The notes beneath the pieces are model-generated. The model saw only the letters and a program-made list of their open reading frames with translations. It made no database searches and was not told where the DNA came from. A program made the position numbers and the translations under genes. Positions 45,389 through 55,148 of a DNA stretch of 64,000 nt are shown here, in pieces. Position 1 is the stretch's first letter, and every line of letters begins with the position of its first letter. Origin of the DNA: Enterobacter cloacae (GTDB taxonomy: Bacteria; Pseudomonadota; Gammaproteobacteria; Enterobacterales; Enterobacteriaceae); contig NZ_CP056117.1 in assembly GCF_013375935.1 (NCBI RefSeq), positions 3,968,001 through 4,032,000 of the forward strand, in the 5' to 3' direction.

Positions 45389-45413
45389 AAAACGGCAACG
45401 TCGTTGCCGTTTT
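45389..45413. terminator. Bidirectional terminator between yceF and rluC
   Basis: An 11-bp stem (AAAACGGCAAC / GTTGCCGTTTT) with a 3-base loop and T runs on both strands. Confidence 0.85.
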
Positions 45414-45422
45414 ACGTTTACC

Positions 45423-46370
45423 TTAGCCGCGCAGAACCTTCAGGCAGCGCTTCAGCTGCTCATCCAGCGGCGCTTCAATACGGATGATTTCACCGGTATT
45501 GGGATGGGTAAACTTCAGCGCAGCCGCATGCAGGAACAGACGAGACAGCCCCGTGCCCGCCAGCTGCTTGTCAAACTCGCTGTCGCCGTAACGATCGTCA
45601 AAGGCAATCGGATGGCCTGCAAACTGGGTATGTACGCGGATCTGGTGGGTTCGCCCCGTCACCGGGCTACAGCGAACCAGCGTGGCAAATTCGTAGCGCT
45701 CTTCCACTTTAAAGCGCGTCTCGGACGGTTTCCCCTCCTGGTTCACGCGAACAATGCGCTCGCCGCTTTGCAGAATATTTTTCAGCAGCGGTGCCTGGAC
45801 CACTTTCACATGGGACTGCCACTGGCCGCGCACCAGCGCCAGGTAATCCTTCTGCATCCCTTTTTCACGCAGCTGTTCATGCAGCGAACGCAGCGCGGAA
45901 CGTTTTTTTGCCACCAGCAGTACGCCAGAGGTATCACGGTCAAGGCGGTGAACCAGCTCGAGGAAACGCGCTTCCGGGCGCAGGGCCCGCAGCCCTTCAA
46001 TTACGCCAAAGCTCAGTCCACTTCCCCCGTGCACCGCGGTTCCTGAAGGTTTGTTCAGCACCAGGATGTGGTCGTCCTCATAAAGGATAACGTCACTCAG
46101 GGCCGCGACTTTTTGCAGCTTCGGCGAAACCGCCTCTTCTTCGCGCTCCGCAACGCGGACCGGTGGAATGCGCACTTCATCACCCGCTTCGAGCTTATAT
46201 TCGGGCTTCACGCGCTTTTTGTTCACCCGCACCTCGCCCTTGCGCAGGATGCGGTAAATCATACTTTTTGGCACGCCTTTCAGCTGGGTGCGCAAAAAGT
46301 TATCGATACGTTGCCCCGCTTCGTCTTCGGCAATGGCAACCATTTTTACGGCTGGAGTCTCTGTTTTCAT
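45423..46370 (-). CDS. rluC: 23S rRNA pseudouridine synthase RluC
   Basis: Makes pseudouridine at 23S rRNA positions 955, 2504 and 2580 (E. coli numbering). It has 315 aa from the start at 46370 (MKTETPAVKMVAI). An N-terminal S4 domain (QRIDNFLRTQLKGVPKSMIYRILRKG) is followed by the RluA-type catalytic domain with Asp in LVHRLDRDTSGVLL. GRTHQIRVH is conserved. It is divergent from rne; the 570-base gap contains the rne promoter and leader. Confidence 0.96.
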   Translation of the reverse strand: MKTETPAVKMVAIAEDEAGQRIDNFLRTQLKGVPKSMIYRILRKGEVRVNKKRVKPEYKLEAGDEVRIPPVRVAEREEEAVSPKLQKVAALSDVILYEDDHILVLNKPSGTAVHGGSGLSFGVIEGLRALRPEARFLELVHRLDRDTSGVLLVAKKRSALRSLHEQLREKGMQKDYLALVRGQWQSHVKVVQAPLLKNILQSGERIVRVNQEGKPSETRFKVEERYEFATLVRCSPVTGRTHQIRVHTQFAGHPIAFDDRYGDSEFDKQLAGTGLSRLFLHAAALKFTHPNTGEIIRIEAPLDEQLKRCLKVLRG

Positions 46371-46579
46371 GGTTGGCGATTCTAAATATCGTCTGGCATT
46401 AGCGCCACTCATTTTTCTATGCTTATATTTACTTTTATCCGGAACGCTCCCCTTTCGCGCAATCGATTTGGTGGTTATTAAACCAATCGCCTCGTTGAAG
46501 TGAAGAAACTGTGAGTAACCGGGTGATAATTGGTAAAAGTCATCTTGCTATAACCCGGCGAGCAGTGGAATAATGAATC
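46371..46579. promoter_or_regulatory. rluC-rne divergent promoter region
   Basis: Upstream part of the rluC-rne gap. It is AT-rich and has no convincing ORF. By analogy with E. coli, where the main rne start is 361 bases before the ATG, the rne promoter should end near 46580. Individual promoter hexamers are not assigned with confidence. Confidence 0.45.
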
Positions 46580-46940
46580 CGTTTTCCGCGTTAAATCCGG
46601 GTTTTGTAAGGATGTCGACGGAATGACCAATTTTGTCTGACCGATCATCCACGCAGCAATGGCGTAAGACGTATTGATCTTTCAGGCAGTTAGCGGGCTG
46701 CGGGTTGCAGTACTTCCCGGTATAAGGATTGTTCTCTGGAGAGTTTTCCCAGGCAATTCCCCTGATAATTGCGCTGTGTTTCCGTATGAAACACGGGCAA
46801 CCGACACTCTGCGCCTCTTAAGCGAGCGACAACCGTGAGGTTGGCGACGTGAATAGACACGAGGCCATCGGTTCATACCCCGGAAAGCGTCACCTTGCCC
46901 GCAGCTTTGTCGTCAATGTAAGAATAACGAGTAAGTTACG
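46580..46940 (+). promoter_or_regulatory. Autoregulatory 5' UTR of rne
   Basis: The roughly 360-base leader closely follows the E. coli rne leader, including CCGATCATCCACGCAGCAAT, GCAACCGACACTCTGCG and GACACGAGGCCATCGGTTCA words. In E. coli RNase E binds hairpins in this leader and degrades its own mRNA. Local stems seen here are GTGTTTC/GAAACAC (46776-46794) and CAACC/GGTTG (46830-46843). The leader ends in AACGAGTAAGTTACG just before the ATG. Confidence 0.75.
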
Positions 46941-49900
46941 ATGAAAAGAATGTTAATCAACGCAACTCAGCAAGAAGAGTTGCGTGTCGCCCTTGTGGAT
47001 GGGCAGCGCCTGTACGATCTGGATATCGAAAGTCCTGGACACGAACAGAAAAAAGCGAACATTTACAAAGGTAAAATCACCCGCATTGAACCAAGCCTTG
47101 AGGCTGCATTTGTCGATTACGGTGCTGAGCGTCATGGTTTCCTTCCTCTTAAAGAAATCGCCCGCGAATATTTTCCTGCAAACTACAGCTCCCATGGCCG
47201 TCCGAACATTAAAGATGTTCTGCGTGAAGGTCAGGAAGTTATCGTTCAGATCGATAAAGAAGAGCGCGGCAACAAAGGTGCCGCACTGACCACCTTTATC
47301 AGTCTGGCAGGAAGCTATCTGGTACTGATGCCAAACAACCCGCGTGCGGGTGGTATCTCACGCCGTATCGAGGGTGATGACCGTACCGAGCTGAAAGAAG
47401 CGCTGGCAAGCCTTGAGCTGCCGGACGGCATGGGGCTTATCGTGCGCACCGCAGGCGTCGGCAAATCTGCCGAAGCATTGCAGTGGGACCTGAGCTTCCG
47501 CCTGAAGCACTGGGAAGCCATTAAGAAAGCGGCTGAAAGCCGCCCTGCTCCGTTCCTGATCCACCAGGAAAGCAACGTCATCGTGCGTGCCTTCCGCGAT
47601 TACCTGCGTCAGGACATCGGGGAAATCCTGATTGATAACCCGAAAGTGCTTGAGCTGGCTCGCCAGCACATCGCCGCGCTGGGCCGTCCGGATTTCACCA
47701 GCAAAATAAAACTGTACACCGGTGAAATCCCGCTGTTCAGCCACTATCAGATTGAATCCCAGATCGAGTCGGCCTTCCAGCGTGAAGTGCGTCTGCCATC
47801 CGGCGGCTCTATCGTTATCGATACAACCGAAGCGCTGACCGCCATCGACATCAACTCCGCGCGTGCAACCCGCGGCGGCGATATCGAAGAGACGGCCTTC
47901 AACACCAACCTTGAAGCCGCTGATGAAATTGCCCGCCAGCTTCGCCTGCGCGACCTGGGCGGTCTGATCGTCATCGACTTCATCGACATGACCCCGGTTC
48001 GCCACCAGCGTGCGGTTGAAAACCGCCTGCGTGAAGCCGTTCGCCAGGATCGTGCGCGCATTCAGATCAGCCATATTTCCCGCTTTGGCCTGCTGGAGAT
48101 GTCCCGTCAGCGCCTCAGCCCGTCACTCGGCGAATCCAGCCATCACGTCTGCCCACGCTGTTCCGGTACGGGTACCGTGCGTGACAACGAATCTCTCTCC
48201 CTCTCCATTCTGCGTCTGATTGAAGAAGAAGCGCTGAAGGAGAACACCAAAGAGGTTCACGCCATCGTTCCGGTGCCAATTGCCTCTTACCTGCTGAACG
48301 AAAAACGTGCGGCGGTAAGCGCAATCGAAGCGCGCCAGGGCGGCGTTCGCTGCATCATCGTGCCAAACGACGAGATGCAGACTCCGCACTATCACGTGCT
48401 GCGTGTCCGTAAAGGTGAAGAGACAAGCACCCTCAGCTACCTGCTGCCTAAGCTGCATGAAGAAGAGATGGCACTGCCATCCGATGAGGAGCCTGCCGAG
48501 CGTAAACTGCCCGAGCAGCCTGCTTTAGCGACCTTCATCATGCCTGAAGCCCCGCCGGAAGCGACGCTGGAAAAACCGGCAGCCAAACCGGCCGAGCAAA
48601 AAGCTGCCCCTGTCGCGCCAAAAGCGCAGCCTGAGCAGCCGGGTCTCCTGAGCCGCCTCTTCGGCGCGCTGAAGAAGATGTTCGCTGGCGAAGAAGCGCA
48701 ACCTGAGCAGCCGAAAGAGGCACCGAAAGAAGCGAAGCCAGAGCGTCAGCAGGAACGCCGCAAGCGTCAGAACAATCGTCGCGACCGCAACGACCGCAGC
48801 GAGCGCAATGAGCGTGGCGATCGTAATGAACGCCGTGACAATCGTTCCGACAACAACGAAGGCCGCGAGCAGCGCGAGGACAACCGTCGCAACCGTCGCG
48901 AGAAGCAACAGCAGAATGTTGAAGATCGTGAAATTCGCCAGCAGGCGGGCGACGAGTCCGAGAAGAGCAAACCGCGTGACGAACAGCAGCCGCGCCGCGA
49001 GCGTAACCGTCGCCGTAACGACGAGAAGCGCCAGGCGCAGCAGGAAGTTAAAAGCCTGAACCGCGAAGCGCCTGTTGAACAGCAGGAAGCCGAGCAGGAA
49101 GAGCGCACGCAGGTTATGCCGCGTCGCAAGCAGCGCCAGCTCGCACAGAAGGTGCGCGTGGGCGAGGTACAGGCTGAAGAAACCGCCGTTGTCGCGGTTG
49201 AAGCAGCAGACAGCGCAACCGGTACGCAGGTGGCGAAAGTCGATCTGCCAGCGGTGGTAGAAAATCAGGTTGAGCAGGACGAAAGCGGTGAAAACCGCGA
49301 CAACGCGGGTATGCCGCGTCGCTCACGCCGTTCTCCGCGTCATCTGCGCGTTAGCGGCCAGCGTCGTCGTCGCTATCGTGACGAACGTTACCCGTCCCAG
49401 TCCCCGATGCCGCTGACCGTGGCGTGTGCGTCGCCTGAAATGGCCTCCGGTAAGGTCTGGATCCGCTATCCGGTTGCTCGTCCGGAGCAGGCTGTTGAAG
49501 AACAGGCTGTGACCGAAGAGGTAATTGCACCGGTAGCAGCGGCAGAAGAAGTGGTGACTGAAGCGGCAACCGTGGTTGAACCTCAGGTGGTTGAACCTCA
49601 GGCTGTAGAAACGACAGAGCCTCAGGCTGTGGAAGTTGAAACTACCCATCCTGAAGTTATTGCTGCGCCGGTTGATGCCGCACCGCAGATTATTGCCGAA
49701 GAAGATGCCGTAGTGGCTGAAGAGGTAGCGGAGCACGCTGAACCTGCACCAGCAGTGGAAGAAACCGCAGACGCTGCTGTCGAAACGGTTACCGAAGAGG
49801 TGGTTCAGGACGTCGAGATTCAGGTTGAGCCTGTTGTCGAAGAAGCGAAAGCGCCTGAAGTGAAGCCAGCTCCGGTGGAAGCTGTCGCCGCACCAGCGCC

Positions 49901-50081
49901 TGCGCACGTTGCAACGGCACCTATGACCCGCGCGCCGGCACCAGAGTATGTGCCTGAAGCGCCGCGCCATAGCGACTGGGTACGCCCGGAATTCCACTTC
50001 GAAGGTAAAGGTGCTGCCGGTGGCCATAGCGCAACGCATAAGGCTACTGCCCCAGCTACCCGTCCGCAGTCCGTGGAATAA
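46941..50081 (+). CDS. rne: Ribonuclease E (Rne)
   Basis: Essential endoribonuclease and degradosome scaffold, 1046 aa (E. coli 1061). The N-terminal half has the S1 domain ([20 protein letters not shown]), the catalytic Asp pair in [12 protein letters not shown] and VIDFIDMTP, and the zinc link CPRCSGTG. The C-terminal scaffold has the membrane-targeting amphipathic segment [15 protein letters not shown] (about 565-580), the first Arg-rich RNA-binding region (610-690), a second ([19 protein letters not shown]), a repetitive acidic Val-Glu-Ala tract ([13 protein letters not shown]), and the PNPase-binding C-terminus ([15 protein letters not shown]). The variable acidic tract accounts for the length difference. 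Confidence 0.98.
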   Translation: MKRMLINATQQEELRVALVDGQRLYDLDIESPGHEQKKANIYKGKITRIEPSLEAAFVDYGAERHGFLPLKEIAREYFPANYSSHGRPNIKDVLREGQEVIVQIDKEERGNKGAALTTFISLAGSYLVLMPNNPRAGGISRRIEGDDRTELKEALASLELPDGMGLIVRTAGVGKSAEALQWDLSFRLKHWEAIKKAAESRPAPFLIHQESNVIVRAFRDYLRQDIGEILIDNPKVLELARQHIAALGRPDFTSKIKLYTGEIPLFSHYQIESQIESAFQREVRLPSGGSIVIDTTEALTAIDINSARATRGGDIEETAFNTNLEAADEIARQLRLRDLGGLIVIDFIDMTPVRHQRAVENRLREAVRQDRARIQISHISRFGLLEMSRQRLSPSLGESSHHVCPRCSGTGTVRDNESLSLSILRLIEEEALKENTKEVHAIVPVPIASYLLNEKRAAVSAIEARQGGVRCIIVPNDEMQTPHYHVLRVRKGEETSTLSYLLPKLHEEEMALPSDEEPAERKLPEQPALATFIMPEAPPEATLEKPAAKPAEQKAAPVAPKAQPEQPGLLSRLFGALKKMFAGEEAQPEQPKEAPKEAKPERQQERRKRQNNRRDRNDRSERNERGDRNERRDNRSDNNEGREQREDNRRNRREKQQQNVEDREIRQQAGDESEKSKPRDEQQPRRERNRRRNDEKRQAQQEVKSLNREAPVEQQEAEQEERTQVMPRRKQRQLAQKVRVGEVQAEETAVVAVEAADSATGTQVAKVDLPAVVENQVEQDESGENRDNAGMPRRSRRSPRHLRVSGQRRRRYRDERYPSQSPMPLTVACASPEMASGKVWIRYPVARPEQAVEEQAVTEEVIAPVAAAEEVVTEAATVVEPQVVEPQAVETTEPQAVEVETTHPEVIAAPVDAAPQIIAEEDAVVAEEVAEHAEPAPAVEETADAAVETVTEEVVQDVEIQVEPVVEEAKAPEVKPAPVEAVAAPAPAHVATAPMTRAPAPEYVPEAPRHSDWVRPEFHFEGKGAAGGHSATHKATAPATRPQSVE

Positions 50082-50098
50082 CGCACGCTAAGTCAGAA

Positions 50099-50124
50099 AG
50101 CCGACCTCCGGGTCGGCTTTTTTT
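50099..50124. terminator. Terminator of rne
   Basis: An 8-bp stem (AGCCGACC / GGTCGGCT, loop TCCG) with seven T on the plus strand. The convergent LysR gene ends at 50123, so its minus-strand transcript also runs into this hairpin. Confidence 0.88.
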
Positions 50125-51061
50125 ATGGCTGCTGCACGGGCTTTCTCATCCCGGTCACCTCCGGCATTATCTGGCGCATCATCTCAAGAAAGCGCCGCAG
50201 GCGCGCCGGATAATAACGAGACCACGGATAAACCAGATGCACCGGTAACGCCGCCGGTTGCCACTCCGGCAACAAATGCACCAGACGCCCTTCCCGAATA
50301 TCATCCTGAACCGTCCAGCTGGATACAACCGCCACGCCAAGCCCGGTTAGCGCCGTATTGCGTGCCACGTACAGGCTGTCGGTGCTCAGGCGTGGCGTAA
50401 TGGCTACCCGCACCGGTACCGGGGAGGCATCATGGAAAAGCTCCACATGGCGCTGGTAAAAGGAGCTGATGGCAATCCAGGGAAGCTGCTGCAAATCTTC
50501 CGGCGTTTTAACCGCCGGAAAGCGGGCCAGTAGCTCCGGTGAAGCCACCACCGAGCGCGGCACTTCGGCCAGCAGTACGGATACGGTTGCCGGATCGACC
50601 TCAGCGCCCACCCGGATAGCGCAGTCGAGATTGTCCCCGAGAAAATCAGCTGACCGATCGTTGAGAAGCCACTCAATGGAAAGTAGCGGGTAGCGCTGCA
50701 AAAATTCGGTTAATGGTTTCAGAAGCTGATCCTGACCAAACGCGTGCGGTGCCCGCACCCGCAGCACCCCCACCGGTTCATCTTCCGACTGCCCCACCTC
50801 ATCTTCCAGCGCCAGCCAGCTGTCAATGACCCGGCGCGCGTGCTGATAGCAGCGTTCGCCGTCATCGGTCGGCCGCATCGTGTGGGTGGTGCGCAGCATC
50901 AGGCGCACCCCAAGCATTGTCTCAAGCGACTGTAGTCGCCGGCTTACCGTGGCCTGGGTTGTCGCCAGCTGGCGCGCCGCGGCGGAAAGCGATCCTGCCT
51001 CAACGATACGTACAAACGTCCGCATCAGCTCCACCCTGTCTATACGCTCAGCTCTTTTCAT
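50123..51061 (-). CDS. LysR-family transcriptional regulator
   Basis: A 312-aa LysR regulator. The N-terminal helix-turn-helix (MRTFVRIVEAGSLSAAARQL, then TQATVSRRLQSLETMLGVRL) is followed by the periplasmic-binding-like effector domain (VLRVRAPHAFGQDQLLKPL onward) of the CrgA/AaeR-like subgroup. The start at 51061 has GGTGG close upstream; upstream in-frame starts lack ribosome sites. It is divergent from the MFS gene across about 110 bases, the usual arrangement for a LysR regulator and its target. The pair interrupts the rne-flgL neighbourhood seen in E. coli, so it looks like an accessory acquisition. Effector unknown. Confidence 0.88.
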   Translation of the reverse strand: MKRAERIDRVELMRTFVRIVEAGSLSAAARQLATTQATVSRRLQSLETMLGVRLMLRTTHTMRPTDDGERCYQHARRVIDSWLALEDEVGQSEDEPVGVLRVRAPHAFGQDQLLKPLTEFLQRYPLLSIEWLLNDRSADFLGDNLDCAIRVGAEVDPATVSVLLAEVPRSVVASPELLARFPAVKTPEDLQQLPWIAISSFYQRHVELFHDASPVPVRVAITPRLSTDSLYVARNTALTGLGVAVVSSWTVQDDIREGRLVHLLPEWQPAALPVHLVYPWSRYYPARLRRFLEMMRQIMPEVTGMRKPVQQP

Positions 51062-51170
51062 ATTCCACCGTGCCATACGTCTAACGTATAAGCGTTTTAC
51101 CACCGTGCCCGCTACCGCCGCAAGGCGTAGTAAGAAAAAATAGCCCCACACGATGAATGAGGAACGTCAT

Positions 51171-52385
51171 ATGAACACAACAACTGCCGCCCGGGCCGTA
51201 AGCCGCTGGGTAATCTTAATGCTGGCGCTCGGGGCTGGCTTCAGCGTGGCATCCATCTATTATGCCCAGCCTCTGCTGCCGCTGATGGGCGCAGACCTGC
51301 ACCTGAGCATCGAAGGAATGGGCATGGTGCCGACGCTTACGCAGGCGGGTTACGCCTTAGGGATCCTGTTCCTGTTACCGCTCGGCGATCGCCATGACCG
51401 CAGGACGTTAATTCTGATAAAAAGCGCGGCCCTGGCGCTGTTCCTGCTGGCCTGTAGCCTGACAGGACAACTGCACTCCCTGCTGCTCGCCAGCCTGCTG
51501 ATCGGCATGGCCGCCACCATGGCGCAGGACATCGCCCCCGCCGCGGCGATCCTGGCGCCCGAAGGGAAGCAGGGAAAAACCGTCGGCACGGTGATGACCG
51601 GCCTGCTGTTGGGCATTCTGCTCTCCCGGACCGTAAGCGGCGTGGTGGGTGAAGCCTTTGGCTGGCGGGTGATGTACCAGCTGGCTGCCGCAAGCATTGC
51701 GTTTGTCGGTGTGGTGATGTGGGCCGTGCTTCCCCGCTTTGCCGTTCACTCCACGCTGAGCTATCCGGCCCTTCTGCGCTCTATGGAGCACCTCTGGCGT
51801 CGCTACCCGGCGCTGCGTCGGGCCGCACTGGCACAGGGTTTTCTGTCGATTGCCTTTAGCGCGTTCTGGTCAACGCTGGCGGTGATGCTGCTGGAACGTT
51901 ATCACCTCGGCAGCGCCGTGGCGGGTGGGTTTGGTATTGCCGGAGCCGCCGGGGCGCTGGCCGCACCGCTGGCAGGAGGCCTGGCCGATAAGCTGGGTGC
52001 CGGTAAAGTAACCCAGCTGGGTGCCGCGCTGGTGACCGTCTCGTTTGCCCTGATGTTCCTGATGCCGGCGCTGGGCGTACATGGCCAGCTGATCCTGATA
52101 GCCCTTTCCGCTGTCGGTTTCGATCTCGGCTTGCAGTCCAGCCTCGTGGCGCACCAGAATCTGGTTTACAGCCTTGAGCCGCAGGCGCGTGGACGCCTTA
52201 ACGCCCTGCTGTTTACCGTCGTCTTTATCGGGATGGCGCTGGGTTCGGCATTAGGCAGCAATATCTATACCCTGGCAGGCTGGTCTGGCGTGGTGGCGCT
52301 GGCAACCCTGTGCGGCGCGATTGCGCTGGTCATCAGGCTGGTAGAAAGCGCCCGGGTGACGTCTGCGCAGGCTGAAGGTGTATAA
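51171..52385 (+). CDS. MFS transporter, probable efflux pump
   Basis: A 404-aa major-facilitator protein with about 12 hydrophobic segments. The first loop carries the DHA1-type motif GDRHDRRTLI between helices 2 and 3, and AQDIAPAAAILAPEGKQGKTVG follows helix 4. The late segment GRLNALLFTVVFIGMALGSALG is typical of AraJ/YnfM-type exporters. The start at 51171 has GAGGAA 8 bases upstream; the ATG at 51153 has none. It is probably controlled by the divergent LysR gene. The substrate cannot be read from the sequence. Confidence 0.87.
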   Translation: MNTTTAARAVSRWVILMLALGAGFSVASIYYAQPLLPLMGADLHLSIEGMGMVPTLTQAGYALGILFLLPLGDRHDRRTLILIKSAALALFLLACSLTGQLHSLLLASLLIGMAATMAQDIAPAAAILAPEGKQGKTVGTVMTGLLLGILLSRTVSGVVGEAFGWRVMYQLAAASIAFVGVVMWAVLPRFAVHSTLSYPALLRSMEHLWRRYPALRRAALAQGFLSIAFSAFWSTLAVMLLERYHLGSAVAGGFGIAGAAGALAAPLAGGLADKLGAGKVTQLGAALVTVSFALMFLMPALGVHGQLILIALSAVGFDLGLQSSLVAHQNLVYSLEPQARGRLNALLFTVVFIGMALGSALGSNIYTLAGWSGVVALATLCGAIALVIRLVESARVTSAQAEGV

Positions 52386-52414
52386 AAAAAATGCCCAACC
52401 CCTGCGGGTTGGGC
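52384..52414. terminator. Terminator of flgL (convergent with the MFS gene)
   Basis: A 9-bp stem (GCCCAACCC / GGGTTGGGC, loop GCAG on the minus strand) followed by eight T on the minus strand. The MFS stop codon lies at its edge. Confidence 0.88.
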
Positions 52415-52461
52415 AGTCAAAACATGCCCAGTTTCATGGCATGTTCTAAAAGGCGAAAGTC
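52384..52461 (-). ncRNA. Candidate FlgO-like sRNA in the flgL 3' UTR
   Basis: The flgL 3' UTR folds into two successive stems on the minus strand: AACATGCC/GGCATGTT (52445-52421) and the GC-rich terminator with T8 (52414-52384). In E. coli the flgL 3' UTR gives the small RNA FlgO. The 3'-UTR position and Hfq-friendly end fit, but the 5' end and sequence similarity were not tested. Confidence 0.4.
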
Positions 52462-53415
52462 TTATCTGTTAAGCTGGAACAAAGACATACCCTGCATATC
52501 GCTAAAGGCCTTATACGAGGCCTGCAGCGCCGCCTGCTGCATGGTGTAGGAGGAAATCGCAGCGTTCCAGTCCACGTCAACCAGGTCGCTCATCTGCTGA
52601 GTCTGCCCCAGCGCGCGCTCGTCACCCAGCGCATCCAGCTTGTCCAGCTCGTTCAGTTTGGTACCCAGGTCAGCGCGCACCGTCAGTATGTTGTCTAGCG
52701 AGTTGCTGAGGCCGCGGTTAGCTTTATCAATACTTTGCGTCAGGGCCTCGGCTTTTGCAGCATCACCCTCGATTGGGTCTTTCAGCGCGGCAATCGCCGT
52801 ATCGAGAATTTTGAACAGGTTCGTTTCCTGCGTGCTGCCTGCGGGTTCCGGCTTGGCATTACTGGTAAAGGTGTCAAAGACTTCAGTGCCGGTATGGCCG
52901 ATCTGCATCGTGCGAGCGGAATCAACCTGCTGAGAAATCCCGATATCGCCACCGCTGTAATCGCCGTTAGCCTGATCGAACGGCGCTTTATCCGTTTTGT
53001 ATCCGGCAAAGATATAGCGGCCGTTACCGTCAGTGCTGTTTGCCAGGTTCATCAGCTGATCGCGAATACCCTGCAAATCGTTCGCCAGCGATGCACGGTC
53101 GCTATCGCTTAATGAACCGTTGCCGGCGTACACGATTTTCTCCTGCGCCGACTGAATCGCGCTATTAACCTGGCCGAGAACGCTCTCTTCGAGGGACACT
53201 TTCTGCGTGGCAAAGGTGCGCGCCAGGGCAAACTGGCTATTCTGGGACTGCGCCTGAGAAAGTACCACCGCCTGGGATGCCGCAATCGGGTCGTCAGACG
53301 GACGGTTTACGCGCTTACCGGTGGACATCTGCTCGCCAAAGCCTAACCAGCGGCTCTGGGAATCGGTGATGCCACGCATGTTCTGTTCGTACATCATTTG
53401 GGTGCTAATACGCAT
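52462..53415 (-). CDS. flgL: Flagellar hook-filament junction protein FlgL (HAP3)
   Basis: A 317-aa junction protein joining FlgK to the flagellin filament, secreted without a signal peptide. The flagellin-like N-terminal helix MRISTQMMYEQNMRGI and C-terminal helix (MQQAALQASYKAFSDMQGMSLFQLN) form the D0/D1 coiled coil. The middle domain is variable. It lies 14 bases after flgK, last in the flg operon. Confidence 0.97.
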   Translation of the reverse strand: MRISTQMMYEQNMRGITDSQSRWLGFGEQMSTGKRVNRPSDDPIAASQAVVLSQAQSQNSQFALARTFATQKVSLEESVLGQVNSAIQSAQEKIVYAGNGSLSDSDRASLANDLQGIRDQLMNLANSTDGNGRYIFAGYKTDKAPFDQANGDYSGGDIGISQQVDSARTMQIGHTGTEVFDTFTSNAKPEPAGSTQETNLFKILDTAIAALKDPIEGDAAKAEALTQSIDKANRGLSNSLDNILTVRADLGTKLNELDKLDALGDERALGQTQQMSDLVDVDWNAAISSYTMQQAALQASYKAFSDMQGMSLFQLNR

Positions 53416-53429
53416 TTTTCACCTCGTCT

Positions 53430-55073
53430 TTAGCGAATATTGATTAACGCGTCAAAAAGCGTATTGGCCGTTTGCAGAACCTGAGCATTCGCCAGGTAAT
53501 ACTGCTGGTAGCGCTGCAGGTTGCCGTACTCTTCGTCGAGGTTAACCCCGGAGATAGACTGCTGCTGGTTGCTTAACTGCGTCACCACGTTGGCTTTCGT
53601 CTGGCTGCTGGTTTTCAGCGATGCCGTAGTGCTGCCTACGGTACTGACCAGCGCGGCATAGGCGTCGTTGAAGGTTTTGTTGCCGCCAACGACTTTGCTG
53701 TTTTGCAGATCCACCAGCGCCTTGCCGTTACGGTTATCGCTCTCGCCGCCGTCAGCAGCTTCCGCCATCGCCAGCTGGGATTCATCAGAGATAGCCACGC
53801 TCATGTTGACGATGCTGTTAACGACCGGCTTGACGATAAAGCTGTCTTTAGGGGCGGCGGTGCCGGAGACGTTCACCGTCAGGCCGTCAAAGGTCATCTT
53901 ACCGCTGGCATCCGGCGTGGCCTTGAAGGAGGTTTTGTCAGCCAGACGCGTAACCGTCCAGTCGGTACCGTTAAACTCGAGCCTGTAATCGGTCGCCTGC
54001 ACGTCCGAGCTTTTCGCCACGGTCGCCGTCACGCTCGCGCCGGGCAACGAGTTTTTGCTGTTGCTCACCACGGCAGGCGAGCCAATGTTAAACAGCGCTT
54101 TACCCTGATCGCCGTTGGCATCAAAACCCTTTTCATGCTGGGTATTCATCGCATCGGCAAAGGCCAGCGCCAGCTGGTTGAGAGTATTACGCGCTTTATC
54201 CAGATCTTCCGAACGGAACGTTAACAGGCCGCCCAGCGATCCGGTGTTCAGCGCTTTTTCAGGAATTTCAATTGCGCCCGCGACTTCATCAACATACGCC
54301 ACCGCGATGCGGGTTGGGTCTGCGCTGGAGCTTACCGCTGCCAGCTGACTCGCCTTGCTGCCCTGAACCAGGCTATAGCCGTTGCCGAACGAAACGTTAT
54401 AGGTACCGCTGTCCTGGACAGAGACCTCAACGCCGACAATCTTGTTCAGTTCGCTGACCAGCTGATCGCGCTGATCGAGCAGGTTGTTTGGCGATGCGCC
54501 AGCCCCCACGCCCGTCAGACGGGAAATCTGATCGTTGAGGTTGGCGATCTGCTGCGCGTAGTTGTTGATCTGATCGACGCTGGTCGCAATCGCGGTATTC
54601 ACCTGCGAATCCTGATCGCGGAGGTACTGATCGTTAACCTTGAACTGGTTTACCAGCCCGTCCGCCTTGCCCAGCACCGTCTGACGGGCAGCCGGATCTT
54701 CGGCGTTGCTCACCAGGGTTTGCAGGCTTTTGAAGAAATCCTGCAGCGTGCTGGAAACGGAGTTGGTGGTATCCGAGAGCACGTCGTCAATCTTTGACAT
54801 CTGCTGGTAGCGCGTGGTCAGCCCGCTGCTCTGGTTCTGCGCCGCGCGCAGCTGGTTGGTGATAAAGGCGTCATATTCACGCTGAACACCGGAGACATAC
54901 ACTCCGTTACCCACCCAGCCACCGCCGGTCAGGGTGCTGTTTGATGCCCCCAGGATGGTAGTCTGGCGGGTATAACCTGCCACGTTATAGCTTGAAATAT
55001 TATTACTGACGGTATTGAGTGCCGACTGGGCAGCACTGAGGCCACTCATGGCGCTGTTAATCAAACTGGACAT
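53430..55073 (-). CDS. flgK: Flagellar hook-filament junction protein FlgK (HAP1)
   Basis: First junction protein on the hook, 547 aa from the start at 55073 (MSSLINSAMSGLSAAQSALN), as in E. coli. A nine-codon extension upstream lies on the promoter side. The N-terminal rod/hook motif ISSYNVAGYTRQ and the C-terminal helix ending QVLQTANTLFDALINIR form the D0 domain. Its chaperone FlgN is encoded at the other end of the flagellar block. A sigma-28 promoter lies just upstream. Confidence 0.97.
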   Translation of the reverse strand: MSSLINSAMSGLSAAQSALNTVSNNISSYNVAGYTRQTTILGASNSTLTGGGWVGNGVYVSGVQREYDAFITNQLRAAQNQSSGLTTRYQQMSKIDDVLSDTTNSVSSTLQDFFKSLQTLVSNAEDPAARQTVLGKADGLVNQFKVNDQYLRDQDSQVNTAIATSVDQINNYAQQIANLNDQISRLTGVGAGASPNNLLDQRDQLVSELNKIVGVEVSVQDSGTYNVSFGNGYSLVQGSKASQLAAVSSSADPTRIAVAYVDEVAGAIEIPEKALNTGSLGGLLTFRSEDLDKARNTLNQLALAFADAMNTQHEKGFDANGDQGKALFNIGSPAVVSNSKNSLPGASVTATVAKSSDVQATDYRLEFNGTDWTVTRLADKTSFKATPDASGKMTFDGLTVNVSGTAAPKDSFIVKPVVNSIVNMSVAISDESQLAMAEAADGGESDNRNGKALVDLQNSKVVGGNKTFNDAYAALVSTVGSTTASLKTSSQTKANVVTQLSNQQQSISGVNLDEEYGNLQRYQQYYLANAQVLQTANTLFDALINIR

Positions 55074-55115
55074 GGGGGTTCCTTTTATACGTTCAGACAC
55101 GAGTCCTGATGAAGG

Positions 55116-55142
55116 TTATCGGCAACCTCCACCGGGACTTGA
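55116..55142 (-). promoter_or_regulatory. Sigma-28 (FliA) promoter of flgKL
   Basis: On the minus strand TCAA, 15 bases, GCCGATAA. The -10 is a perfect class III consensus and the -35 has one change. It lies about 43 bases before the flgK start. Confidence 0.85.
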
Positions 55143-55148
55143 GAACTT

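Noticed and set aside
49558-49640. Repetitive Val-Glu-Pro-Gln codons in rne as a possible tandem repeat element
   Set aside because: This is the natural low-complexity acidic tract in the RNase E scaffold, not a mobile or CRISPR-like repeat.
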